64,000 nt of DNA from Candidatus Praeruminimicrobium purgamenti (GTDB taxonomy: Bacteria > Elusimicrobiota > Endomicrobiia > Endomicrobiales > Endomicrobiaceae), in NCBI GenBank assembly GCA_018433585.1, contig JAHDQW010000001.1, positions 248,001-312,000 of the forward strand. The letters run 5' to 3'. A program made the position numbers and the translations under genes. Position 1 is the stretch's first letter, and every line of letters starts with the position of its first letter. Shown here piece by piece: positions 28,454-35,225 of this stretch. Under the pieces are notes generated by a model. It worked only from the letters and a program-made list of their open reading frames with translations, searched no databases and had not been told where the DNA came from.

Positions 28454-28482
28454 TTGATAATTTTTCAATCTTTTGCTAAAAT
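28454..28482 (+). promoter_or_regulatory. Promoter for tRNA-Gln
   Basis: TTGATA at 28454-28459, a 17-nt spacer, and TAAAAT at 28477-28482 with an extended TGC just before it. It lies 20 nt ahead of the tRNA 5' end. Confidence 0.75.
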
Positions 28483-28502
28483 ATTCAAATCATAAAATTA
28501 AT

Positions 28503-28575
28503 TGCCCGATGGAGTAATTGGTAACACGTCTGCCTCTGGAGCAGAAGTCTCCTGGTTCGAGTCCAGGTCGGGCAG
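28503..28575 (+). tRNA. tRNA-Gln (anticodon CUG)
   Basis: A complete cloverleaf of 73 nt: acceptor TGCCCGA with TCGGGCA, anticodon stem TCTGC/GCAGA around loop CTCTGGA (anticodon CTG), T-arm CCTGG-TTCGAGT-CCAGG and discriminator G. CCA is not encoded. It reads CAG codons. Confidence 0.96.
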
Positions 28576-28591
28576 TTTGCTCACAAATTAA

Positions 28592-28625
28592 AAATTTAGT
28601 CGAAAGACTGGATTTTTTATTTTTT
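28592..28625 (+). terminator. Terminator of tRNA-Gln
   Basis: A 10-pair stem (two G-U pairs) at 28592-28601 and 28606-28615 closed by a GAAA tetraloop and followed by T-rich sequence. Confidence 0.8.
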
Positions 28626-28647
28626 ACAGACAAAAAGATAAAATACA

Positions 28648-28678
28648 GTTACTTTTTATCACGAGTCTAAAAAGTAAC
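28648..28678. repeat. Perfect 11-bp inverted repeat (AGTAAC-type element)
   Basis: GTTACTTTTTA at 28648-28658 and its exact complement at 28668-28678, with a 9-nt loop, followed by CAAAAAGACCC. There is no T-run after the second arm, so it is not an ordinary terminator. The phrase AAAAAGTAACCAAAAAG resembles intergenic elements I recall from other bacteria; this was not verified. Confidence 0.6.
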
Positions 28679-28998
28679 CAAAAAGACCCACCGCAGAGTA
28701 TATTCCTTTATATTTTTTACTGTCATCACTGAACTTGAATTTTCCTTACAAAATAATGAAACAGAAAATTCTTCAAACAAACAGATGATTAAAAATTTAT
28801 CTATTTTAAATTTTTACAGTAAAAAATATTTCAGTCATAGACATACTCTAATGCGGTAATACTATAAAATTAGGCACAAAATACTTTGGTTTATCTCGGA
28901 CTTACATCTGTACGCCCAACAGCACAAATCATAAAATCTTGAAAGACAAAAACAAAACAAAAAAAGAAATCTCGTCTATTAATTTAACATAATGATAT

Positions 28999-29027
28999 TT
29001 GATATAATAATTTATATATACTATAAT
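28999..29027 (+). promoter_or_regulatory. Promoter for the three-gene island
   Basis: TTGATA at 28999-29004, a 17-nt spacer, perfect TATAAT at 29022-29027. The start would be near 29034, about 26 nt before the first ATG. Confidence 0.75.
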
Positions 29028-29059
29028 ACTACCATGTTTCTTAGCACAAAGGAACTTTT

Positions 29060-29296
29060 ATGATGTTACCTAAATTAATCGTTGAAATTGAAAAATATTT
29101 AGAAAAAAACGATATAGATTCTAAGATTGGTTATATTGGTAATTCAAATTTTGCTGAATATAATTTTTACCTTAGCAAAAACCAATGTTTTACAATTTGT
29201 TTTCAAAATGACAAATATCATTCTTGGAATGCTCCAAATATATCAGATGAAATTGCCAAAGTTGTAGAAGAAATGATCATAAAATTTAATAAATAA
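29060..29296 (+). CDS. Small protein of unknown function (island gene 1)
   Basis: A 78-residue acidic-to-neutral soluble protein, preceded by AGGAA. A second Met is the next codon, so the start could be 3 nt later. Helical N- and C-termini flank a beta-like aromatic centre (FAEYNFYLSKNQCFTICF). I recognise no family. Size and layout are compatible with an immunity or adaptor protein, which is only a guess. It heads an apparent three-gene operon with codon use more AT-rich than neighbouring genes. Confidence 0.6.
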   Translation: MMLPKLIVEIEKYLEKNDIDSKIGYIGNSNFAEYNFYLSKNQCFTICFQNDKYHSWNAPNISDEIAKVVEEMIIKFNK

Positions 29297-29314
29297 TTGC
29301 ATTTTAGGAGCATT

Positions 29315-30019
29315 ATGAATATAAGGTCAATAGAAGTATCGTGTCTATGTCATGATATTAATGATACTAAAACTTATTTACCAGTAAAATCTAGTCTTAC
29401 AAAAACATATGATGACTTATGGATTTTGGTATTTCCAGGTGGATGTGAAAAAACTTTGGACTCAACATTTTTCAAAGAAGTTTTAAAGTTTGCTATTTCT
29501 AAAACTTTCAATGAATGGTTATATTTCTTATTTTCAAAAAATGAGACAATTTCAGTTGGAAATTTTATTACTAGAAACTTTCCTATTTTTTATAAACCAC
29601 CCACTAATATATTATACAAAGATGCTTATGGCGCTGAACTTACAGATACTCTTATGTTACTTGCACATTATTTATTGAATAATGATAATTTAAATTTCGA
29701 TACTGGTAATATTATCTATGATAAGCTAAATTCAAGTTCAGATAAAAAATATAGAAATAAAATAATAATACCGTCTTCTAATTTACAAGCAAAAATAATG
29801 GGTGATACTTCTTTTTTTGAACGACTTAAGCAAAAATATTGGTTTTTTGAATGTTTATATGAACTAGAAAATAGTGAGAGATCCACTTTTATATATAGAC
29901 CTTATAATACTATTCCTCTGTTCTCTAGTGATTATGATATATCTCCTATTGAAAATAGATTATCTCGAGAAAAGATTGTAGCAGAAATTCAAAAAGAGTA
30001 TGAGAGTCTCCTCCAATGA
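29315..30019 (+). CDS. Protein of unknown function (island gene 2)
   Basis: A 234-residue soluble protein. The ATG at 29315 has AGGAG 4 nt upstream; a TTG at 29297 would lack a ribosome site. It has no signal peptide or membrane helix. Aromatic and Asn/Lys-rich composition, a few Cys near the N-terminus (VSCLCHD, PGGCEK), and a C-terminal charged helix (SREKIVAEIQKEYESLLQ). No motif or family is recognised. The frame lies between island genes 1 and 3 and overlaps gene 3 by 4 nt, which supports it being real. Confidence 0.65.
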   Translation: MNIRSIEVSCLCHDINDTKTYLPVKSSLTKTYDDLWILVFPGGCEKTLDSTFFKEVLKFAISKTFNEWLYFLFSKNETISVGNFITRNFPIFYKPPTNILYKDAYGAELTDTLMLLAHYLLNNDNLNFDTGNIIYDKLNSSSDKKYRNKIIIPSSNLQAKIMGDTSFFERLKQKYWFFECLYELENSERSTFIYRPYNTIPLFSSDYDISPIENRLSREKIVAEIQKEYESLLQ

Positions 30020-30462
30020 AATATGTTGTAATGATTATAAATAATCTAACCACAGCAGTCCTATTATATAATGTATATAAATATATTATTGTTGTTATAA
30101 TCGAACAGATCATTAAAAATAATAAAAGACGTTATAAAGAAAATATTGAAAATCAATATGAGTTAAATAATAGTAAATATAAAATATATGATATAAGAAA
30201 TCAATCAAAAAATAAAAAAGCGTTGTTAGAATTTAGTATACCTATTATATTTGTTTTGTTTAGCCCATTTGAAAAATTTAATGTTATACTTATTTTTGTA
30301 ATATTGTTGTATTTTTTATTAAGAAAATATTTACTGCCAAAAAATCTTCCATTCTTTGATTCAAAAAGAGATTATATTATATTTATAATATCTTTTTTTA
30401 TAGTATTGATATATATATGTATATATATATGTAAATTATTTCTAATTCATATAAAATTATAA
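30016..30462 (+). CDS. Membrane protein of unknown function (island gene 3)
   Basis: A 148-residue protein coupled to gene 2 through an ATGA overlap. Hydrophobic segments: ~1-33 (containing YKYIIVVIIEQII), ~73-101 (IIFVLFSPF, VILIFVILLYFLL) and ~119-145 (IIFIISFFIVLIYICIYIC). Between the first and second lies a basic, Asn/Lys/Tyr-rich cytoplasmic loop. No family is recognised. Very AT-rich coding sequence, so the exact C-terminus should be treated with some care, but the coupled start argues for a real gene. Confidence 0.6.
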   Translation: MKYVVMIINNLTTAVLLYNVYKYIIVVIIEQIIKNNKRRYKENIENQYELNNSKYKIYDIRNQSKNKKALLEFSIPIIFVLFSPFEKFNVILIFVILLYFLLRKYLLPKNLPFFDSKRDYIIFIISFFIVLIYICIYICKLFLIHIKL

Positions 30463-30737
30463 ATATTTTTTAGATATATCATAGTATTAGTTTTTGTATC
30501 CATATCATTCTAATCATAAACTTCGCCGTCGCAGGCGTCGTAAAAACTCCAAATTCTGCGAAAAAATTATTTTCTATTTCCAACTAAACTTTCAAATTTC
30601 AATCCGATAAGGAATAATTAAGAGTTTTTGTAGAAAAGGAATTTAATAGAAAAAAAACTCATTTATTGCAGCAAATGTAAAAAATCCAAAAATAAAAATA
30701 TTGTATTTTAACGAGTATAGATTATATTCACATTGTG
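30463..30737. other. Non-coding stretch after the island
   Basis: No gene is seen. A short GC-rich motif, CGCCGTCGCAGGCG at about 30525-30538, stands out in the AT-rich surroundings and could form a 4-bp hairpin. An 8-bp inverted repeat (GAGTTTTT 30622-30629, AAAAACTC 30653-30660) is also present. The promoter of the leader-peptide unit begins at 30738. Confidence 0.5.
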
Positions 30738-30766
30738 TTGACAAATTTATTTTTTTTGTATATAAT
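30738..30766 (+). promoter_or_regulatory. Perfect consensus sigma-70 promoter of the leader/yezD unit
   Basis: TTGACA at 30738-30743, exactly 17 nt, TATAAT at 30761-30766. It matches the sigma-70 consensus at all 12 bases. The start would be near 30773, giving a leader transcript of about 255 nt before yezD. Confidence 0.88.
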
Positions 30767-30840
30767 CATACTTAATTGATATGAATAGTATGAAATAAGA
30801 AAAATTGATGTTAGATTTTATTTTGAAAGGGGGAATGAGA

Positions 30841-30924
30841 ATGTTTGGTTATTTTAGAAATTTTAATATGATGATGTGTTGTATGTCGATGTGCGGCTTT
30901 GATACGGCAGGTGCGAGCATGTAA
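30841..30924 (+). CDS. Met/Cys-rich leader peptide (27 residues)
   Basis: The frame opens with ATG 30841 after a very strong ribosome site (AAAGGGGGAA) and ends at TAA 30922-30924. The 27-residue product contains seven Met and three Cys, concentrated in MMMCCMSMC (codons 10-18). It follows a consensus promoter and is followed by a terminator hairpin and then yezD. Such an arrangement is typical of amino-acid-sensing leader peptides; sulfur amino acids would be the signal. It has no membrane or signal features and is unlikely to have a separate function, though this cannot be excluded. Confidence 0.7.
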   Translation: MFGYFRNFNMMMCCMSMCGFDTAGASM

Positions 30925-30992
30925 CAATTATTAAAACATAATTATTAAAACATATATCCACTGCCAAAGCAAAAACAGGCTGTGGTTTTTTT
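30906..30992 (+). promoter_or_regulatory. Candidate transcription attenuator: alternative antiterminator and terminator
   Basis: Terminator: CCACTGCC (30958-30965) pairs with GGCTGTGG (30978-30985), with one T-T mismatch, a 12-nt loop and seven T (30986-30992). Competitor: GGCAGGTG (30906-30913), inside the leader ORF, can pair with CACTGCC (30959-30965) as 7 bp with one bulged G, taking the terminator's 5' arm. A ribosome stalled at the Met/Cys codons would leave 30906-30913 free (read-through); one that reaches the stop codon would cover it (termination). Confidence 0.6.
30926..30953 (+). repeat. Tandem 14-bp direct repeat in the attenuator
   Basis: Two exact adjacent copies of AATTATTAAAACAT (30926-30939 and 30940-30953) sit between the leader stop codon and the terminator. 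They may act as an unstructured spacer or arise by slippage. Confidence 0.85.
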
Positions 30993-31028
30993 ATTTTCAA
31001 AAGGATGTTCTAAAAAGGAGATTTTAAA

Positions 31029-31211
31029 ATGAGTTTAAAAGAAAGTATAGTAAATGACGGAATTATAAAAGATATAAGAGATGCAGTGGAAGGATTATCG
31101 TACGGCACTGTTATAATTACGGTGCATAATAAAAGAATAACGCAAATCGAAATATCTAAAAAACAAAGGTTTGACGATATTTGGAATGTTGATGAAGGAG
31201 GTGGAATTTAA
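31029..31211 (+). CDS. YezD-family (DUF2292) small protein
   Basis: A 60-residue protein that matches the DUF2292/YezD pattern by eye: an N-terminal helix (SIVNDGIIKDIRDAVEGL) followed by strands YGTVIITVHNKRITQIEISKKQR. AGGAG at 31016-31020 sets the start. The function is unknown; I recall YezD-type genes commonly near sulfate uptake or cysteine synthesis genes. The Met/Cys leader upstream independently points to sulfur metabolism. It is probably co-transcribed with the DUF3034 barrel. Confidence 0.72.
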   Translation: MSLKESIVNDGIIKDIRDAVEGLSYGTVIITVHNKRITQIEISKKQRFDDIWNVDEGGGI

Positions 31212-31231
31212 ATTATTAAAAAAGGTCGTTT

Positions 31232-31254
31232 CTCTCAACGGATAAGCCGTAGAG
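31232..31254 (+). other. Hairpin between yezD and the DUF3034 gene
   Basis: CTCT (31232-31235) and ACGG (31238-31241) pair with CCGT (31247-31250) and AGAG (31251-31254); a CA bulge and a 5-nt loop. No T-run follows, so a role in mRNA processing or stability is more likely than termination. Confidence 0.4.
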
Positions 31255-31332
31255 CATTCAAAAAACAAATAGTGTAAATACAACCAGTCAGCTGGAATAA
31301 AAAGCACAAAAACAAAATAAGGAGATGTTAAA

Positions 31333-32169
31333 ATGAAAAAAATTAAATTATTCGCAGCGGCTTTATTTCTGACGGTTGTAGCAGTAAAATATGTCTTTGC
31401 CGGGGCTCCTCTTACAAATTTGGAAGGTGTGGGAGGTGTGGCATTTAATCCTCTGGCATATTTGGCAGATTCGGAAGGTACAGAAAGTCATTTGAAAATC
31501 GGAGATACTGATGTAGTCGGTAAGCCGAGATTTGGAGCATGGTATGTCAGCCTCAGCAATGTAAACGTTGACTGGACTGCTGTCGGTATAGCCGATACAT
31601 TCTTTAACAGGCTGGAAGTTTCTTACGGTTATGAAACTGTTAATCAGGATAATGCAACGGCAAAGCACAAAAATAATATCGGTGCTAAATTATTGATTTT
31701 GCCTGAAAATTATGCCGGTGCAAAGTTCTTGCCTGCCGTGTCGATTGGCACAATATGGAAGCAGACTTCTAACGTCGGCACAGGTGTGGAGGATAATGCT
31801 TTTGACTACTATGCCGTTGCGACAAAATTAGTTACCCAATTGCCTGCTCCTGTGTTGGTTTCAGGAGGCGCTCTTTCCACAAAAGGCAAAACTACGGGAG
31901 TTTTTGGTTATGACAAAGACAGAGAACTGACAGGATTTGCCAATATTGACGTGATTCTTCCTGTAAATATATTAGCTGGTTTTGAATACAAACAGGGAGC
32001 AAATTATTCGGATTGGAAAGATTCTGATTATTGGGACACTCATATAGCGTGGACGCCTGATAAAAATCTTACTTTGGTTCTTGCTTATGTTAACGCCGGA
32101 GATTATAAATCAACGAGTAAGGTAGGGCTGGGGGAAGGAGTGGTTTGGAGCGTGCAATATGCGTTTTAA
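31333..32169 (+). CDS. DUF3034-family outer-membrane barrel protein
   Basis: A 278-residue exported protein: signal peptide ending at FAG near residue 23-24, then APLTNLEGVGGVAFNPLAYLA, the hallmark opening of DUF3034. The rest alternates in beta-strand style and ends in Phe, as outer-membrane barrels do. AAGGAG precedes the ATG. Its function is unknown; downstream of yezD and the Met/Cys leader it may admit or handle a sulfur compound at the outer membrane (inference). A strong terminator follows. Confidence 0.8.
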   Translation: MKKIKLFAAALFLTVVAVKYVFAGAPLTNLEGVGGVAFNPLAYLADSEGTESHLKIGDTDVVGKPRFGAWYVSLSNVNVDWTAVGIADTFFNRLEVSYGYETVNQDNATAKHKNNIGAKLLILPENYAGAKFLPAVSIGTIWKQTSNVGTGVEDNAFDYYAVATKLVTQLPAPVLVSGGALSTKGKTTGVFGYDKDRELTGFANIDVILPVNILAGFEYKQGANYSDWKDSDYWDTHIAWTPDKNLTLVLAYVNAGDYKSTSKVGLGEGVVWSVQYAF

Positions 32170-32200
32170 AAAATACAGGCTGTAAATATTACAATTAAAG

Positions 32201-32242
32201 AAAACCCGTCGGAGCTATTAAATAAATTCGACGGGTTTTTTT
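32201..32242 (+). terminator. Terminator after the DUF3034 gene
   Basis: A perfect 11-bp stem (32201-32211 with 32229-32239, core ACCCGTCG), a 17-nt loop, continuing into T's. Confidence 0.9.
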
Positions 32243-32261
32243 ATTGGTTAAAGCATAATAA

Positions 32262-32291
32262 TTGAAATTAAGCGGCTTTAAATGTTAATAT
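32262..32291 (+). promoter_or_regulatory. Promoter for mscS
   Basis: TTGAAA at 32262-32267, an 18-nt spacer, TAATAT at 32286-32291. It overlaps an upstream in-frame ATG at 32282, which supports the later start at 32333. Confidence 0.5.
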
Positions 32292-32332
32292 ATAGAAGCT
32301 TTAATTTTATAGCAACAGAAGGAGAAAAGAAA

Positions 32333-33382
32333 ATGTTCAATGAACTGATTGAAAATACTATTTTACAAAACAGTCTGAGAGATTATTTATTTTCTTTGAT
32401 AATGATGGCGATACTAATCGCCGTTATATATATTATAAGAATTATCGTAATAAAACGTCTTGAAAAATGGGCTGCTTCTACGGAAACAACATTTGACGAT
32501 TTTATTATAATGCATGTTAAAAAAACGCTGACGCCTCTTCTTATAGCCGGTTCTTTTATTATCAGCTTAAAAAATTTGGTTATCAGTCCCGCTGTGACAA
32601 AAGTTATATATTTTATCGGCATTGCCGTTCTTATCGCTATGTGTCTTAAATTTTTGATGTCGCTTGTGGATTATTTAATAGATTCTTATTTGAGAAAAAG
32701 TAAGGCGAACGAAACCCGTAAAAGAAGTTTGAAATGGATTGTAATTACTGCAAAAATTCTTCTTACCGGAATAGCTCTGATAATATTTTTGGATAATATG
32801 GGCGTTAAAATATCAACGCTCGTAGCCGGACTTGGTATAGGAGGCGTCGCAGTAGCTTTTGCATCACAGGCAATATTGGGCGATTTATTCAGCTTTTTTG
32901 TAATTTTATTTGACCGTCCTTTTGAAATAGGCGATTTTATAGTAGTTGACGATTTAATGGGAACGGTAGAATATGTGGGAGTCAAAACTACGCGTTTGCG
33001 CAGTATCGGTGGGGAAGAACTTATATTTTCAAATACTACTCTTACAAATGCCCGTGTCCGCAATTATAAAAGAATGGCACACCGCCGCGTTGTTTTTAAA
33101 ATAGGCGTAACATACCAGACTTCTTTGGAAAATACAAAAATGATTCCTGAAATAATAAAAAATATTATTTCTTCAGAGAAAGATACGCGTTTTGACAGAT
33201 CTCATTTTTTTTCATACGGTGATTTTGCTCTGATTTATGAAACTGTTTATAATGTCTTAGACAGTGACTATAACAAATACATGGATATTCAGCAAAGCAT
33301 AAATTTAAAAATTAAAGAAGAATTTGACAGACGTAAAATTGATTTTGCTTATCCTACGCAGACTTTATTTATAAATAAATAA
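32333..33382 (+). CDS. mscS: MscS-family mechanosensitive channel
   Basis: A 349-residue small-conductance mechanosensitive channel. The ATG at 32333 has AAGGAG upstream. Hydrophobic helices fill the first ~180 residues; the pore helix is the Gly/Ala-rich GLGIGGVAVAFASQAILGD, followed by the beta-domain phrases PFEIGDFIVVDD, GTVEYVGVKTTRLRS and FSNTTLTNARVRNY. It opens under membrane tension to release osmolytes. Its stop codon abuts the stop of the convergent eno gene with no spacer. Confidence 0.93.
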   Translation: MFNELIENTILQNSLRDYLFSLIMMAILIAVIYIIRIIVIKRLEKWAASTETTFDDFIIMHVKKTLTPLLIAGSFIISLKNLVISPAVTKVIYFIGIAVLIAMCLKFLMSLVDYLIDSYLRKSKANETRKRSLKWIVITAKILLTGIALIIFLDNMGVKISTLVAGLGIGGVAVAFASQAILGDLFSFFVILFDRPFEIGDFIVVDDLMGTVEYVGVKTTRLRSIGGEELIFSNTTLTNARVRNYKRMAHRRVVFKIGVTYQTSLENTKMIPEIIKNIISSEKDTRFDRSHFFSYGDFALIYETVYNVLDSDYNKYMDIQQSINLKIKEEFDRRKIDFAYPTQTLFINK

Positions 33383-34666
33383 TTAAATTATATTTTTAAA
33401 AGTTTGTTTGCCTGCAAAAATTGATTTGCCGGCAAGTTCATGTTCTATTCTCAGAAGACGGTTGAACTTTTCTATGCGTTCTCCTCTGCATCCGCTTCCC
33501 GTTTTCAAATGTCCGGCGTTTACTCCCACTGCAAGGTCTGCTATAAAAGTATCTACGGTCTCTCCGCTTCTGTGTGATATAAAAGTATTATATTTGTTTT
33601 TTTGTGCAAGTTCTATTGTTTCTATAGTTTCAGATACGGTTCCTATCTGGTTTAGTTTTATAAGAATTGAATTAGCCGTATTTCTATTAATTCCGTCCTG
33701 CAGTATTTTCTTATTGGTGCAAAAAAGGTCGTCTCCGACAAGTTCTATTTTGTTTCCTAAAGCATCTGTCAGTTGTTTCCATCCGTTCCAGTCATTTTCT
33801 GAAAGACCGTCTTCCAGTGAAACAATAGGGTATTGTTTTACCCAGCTTTCCCACATTTTTATCATTTCATCGCTTGAAAGCGTTTTTCCTGAGCTTTTAA
33901 ACATTTTGTATTTCCCGTTATCCCAAAGCTCGCTGGTTGCAGGATCAAGACAAATACTTATATCAGTATGTGGTTTGTAGCCTGCTTTTACTATTGCTTC
34001 AAGAATTATATCGACAGCTTCTTCATTTGATTTCAAGTCAGGGGCAAATCCGCCTTCATCGCCTACGCCTGTACTGTAGCCTTTCTTATTTAAGATATAT
34101 CTTAAAGCATGAAACGTTTCTTGTCCAATCCTGATGGCTTCTTTAAACGATTGTGCGTTATGAGGCGCTATCATAAATTCCTGAAAATCAACGTTATTAT
34201 CTGCATGTTTGCCTCCGTTTATTACGTTCATACATGGAACAGGCAATATATAATTATCATTGTTTGAGAGATACATATATAGCGGAATTTTGAGACTTTT
34301 TGCTTTTGCGCGTGCATAAGCCATAGACACTGAAAGTATTGCGTTTGCGCCTAATTTTGACTTGTTTTGTGTGCCGTCCAAAGCTATCATAAAGTAATCA
34401 AGTTCTTTCTGATCTGCAAAATTTCTGTTTGTTATTTCTTTTGAAATAATAGTGTTTACATTATTTACGGCTTTCAAAACGCCTTTTCCTGAGTATCGTT
34501 TTTGGTCTCCGTCTCTCAGTTCAAAAGCTTCTTTTTCGCCTGTAGATGCGCCGCTTGGCACCATTGCACTTGATTGGGTGCAGTCTTCAAGCGTTATTGT
34601 AGTTTCAATTGTAGGGTTGCCTCTGGAATCAAGGATTTCAATTGCTTCAGCTTTTTTTATCTTCAT
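33383..34666 (-). CDS. eno: Enolase
   Basis: A 427-residue enolase converting 2-phosphoglycerate to phosphoenolpyruvate. The start at 34666 has GGAGG 8-12 nt upstream on the minus strand and gives the canonical [17 protein letters not shown] opening; an ATG 39 nt earlier is less likely. Signatures: [29 protein letters not shown] for a metal Asp/Glu, LIKLNQIGT, and the late SHRSGET. It is the only glycolytic gene in the window and is transcribed alone. Confidence 0.97.
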   Translation of the reverse strand: MKIKKAEAIEILDSRGNPTIETTITLEDCTQSSAMVPSGASTGEKEAFELRDGDQKRYSGKGVLKAVNNVNTIISKEITNRNFADQKELDYFMIALDGTQNKSKLGANAILSVSMAYARAKAKSLKIPLYMYLSNNDNYILPVPCMNVINGGKHADNNVDFQEFMIAPHNAQSFKEAIRIGQETFHALRYILNKKGYSTGVGDEGGFAPDLKSNEEAVDIILEAIVKAGYKPHTDISICLDPATSELWDNGKYKMFKSSGKTLSSDEMIKMWESWVKQYPIVSLEDGLSENDWNGWKQLTDALGNKIELVGDDLFCTNKKILQDGINRNTANSILIKLNQIGTVSETIETIELAQKNKYNTFISHRSGETVDTFIADLAVGVNAGHLKTGSGCRGERIEKFNRLLRIEHELAGKSIFAGKQTFKNII

Positions 34667-34706
34667 AAGGAGTTCCTCCGTATGTTTAAAACAGTTGTCT
34701 GGCAAA

Positions 34707-34735
34707 ATAGTAGCAAATATTTTTGACAGTTTAAA
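34707..34735 (-). promoter_or_regulatory. Possible promoter for eno
   Basis: On the minus strand TTTAAA (34730-34735), a 17-nt spacer and TACTAT (34707-34712), about 41 nt upstream of the start codon. Neither box is consensus. Confidence 0.35.
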
Positions 34736-34760
34736 GCATTTGAGAGTTTTCTGTAATGAA

Positions 34761-34798
34761 AAAAAACACCTGATATCTGTTCGATATCAGGTGTTTTT
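34761..34798 (-). terminator. Terminator of the Ala/Lys-rich protein gene
   Basis: A 12-bp perfect stem (ACACCTGATATC and complement) with a 5-nt loop, flanked by A5 and T5 so that it is bidirectional. It isolates eno from the minus-strand gene upstream of it. Confidence 0.92.
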
Positions 34799-34835
34799 AA
34801 TTTTATAAATAGAAAAAGTTTGTTTTAAAGGTTTC

Positions 34836-35051
34836 CTATTTTACTTCTGCAGCAGCTTTTTCAGCTTTCTTTTCGGCTTTCTTTTCTGCTTTAACTGCTT
34901 TCTTTACAGCTTTCTTTGCTGGAGCAGTCTGAGAAGATACAGCTACTGCTGTTTCAGTAGAAACAGAAACTGTTTTTACTGTTGCTGTACTTGCAAATAC
35001 TCCTGTTACGAAAACTGCTACGAACAACAAACTTGCTAATCCTTTTACCAT
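34836..35051 (-). CDS. Small exported Ala/Lys-rich protein
   Basis: A 71-residue protein. The first ~20 residues form a signal peptide (LASLLFVAVFVTGVFA). A Thr/Val/Ser-rich middle leads to a tail made almost only of Ala, Lys and Glu (KKAVKKAVKAEKKAEKKA), like histone-H1 or alanine-zipper tails. The predicted mature part is ~50 residues. It has its own promoter, a good ribosome site (AAAGGAGAG) and a strong terminator, so it is likely well expressed. The function is unknown; periplasmic binding of anionic polymers is a guess. Confidence 0.75.
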   Translation of the reverse strand: MVKGLASLLFVAVFVTGVFASTATVKTVSVSTETAVAVSSQTAPAKKAVKKAVKAEKKAEKKAEKAAAEVK

Positions 35052-35085
35052 GACACTCTCCTTTCTAAATTTACTAATGAACAGT

Positions 35086-35114
35086 GTTTTACATCTTTTT
35101 TAAATCTTTGTCAA
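35086..35114 (-). promoter_or_regulatory. Promoter for the Ala/Lys-rich protein
   Basis: Minus strand TTGACA (35109-35114), a 17-nt spacer, TAAAAC (35086-35091). About 34 nt separate the -10 box from the start codon. Confidence 0.65.
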
Positions 35115-35183
35115 TAGATGTAAAGTTTGATACTTTATGTTTATATTTAATATAATTTATCCGATGATAAAATAAAAAAATTT

Positions 35184-35211
35184 TTGTTTTAGAAAAAAAT
35201 TATATTAATAT
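35184..35211 (+). promoter_or_regulatory. Possible promoter for tilS
   Basis: TTGTTT (35184-35189), a 16-nt spacer, TAATAT (35206-35211), 14 nt before the tilS ATG. It is a weaker match than most others in the window. Confidence 0.35.
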
Positions 35212-35225
35212 AAAACGGACAGAGA

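Larger units (their letters stand above)
28626..29059. other. Non-coding stretch between tRNA-Gln and the AT-rich island
   Basis: No credible gene in either strand. It holds a perfect inverted repeat at 28648-28678 and, at its right end, the consensus promoter of the next operon. The rest is AT-rich, with stop codons in all frames and no recognisable gene remnant. Confidence 0.6.

Noticed and set aside
28503-30840. Integrative element with attachment sites at tRNA-Gln
   Set aside because: No integrase or recombinase gene and no second copy of the tRNA 3' end were found in the stretch, so an intact integrative element is not supported.
33408-34134. Plus-strand frames opposite eno
   Set aside because: They are antisense shadows of a clear enolase, with no ribosome sites and no family resemblance.
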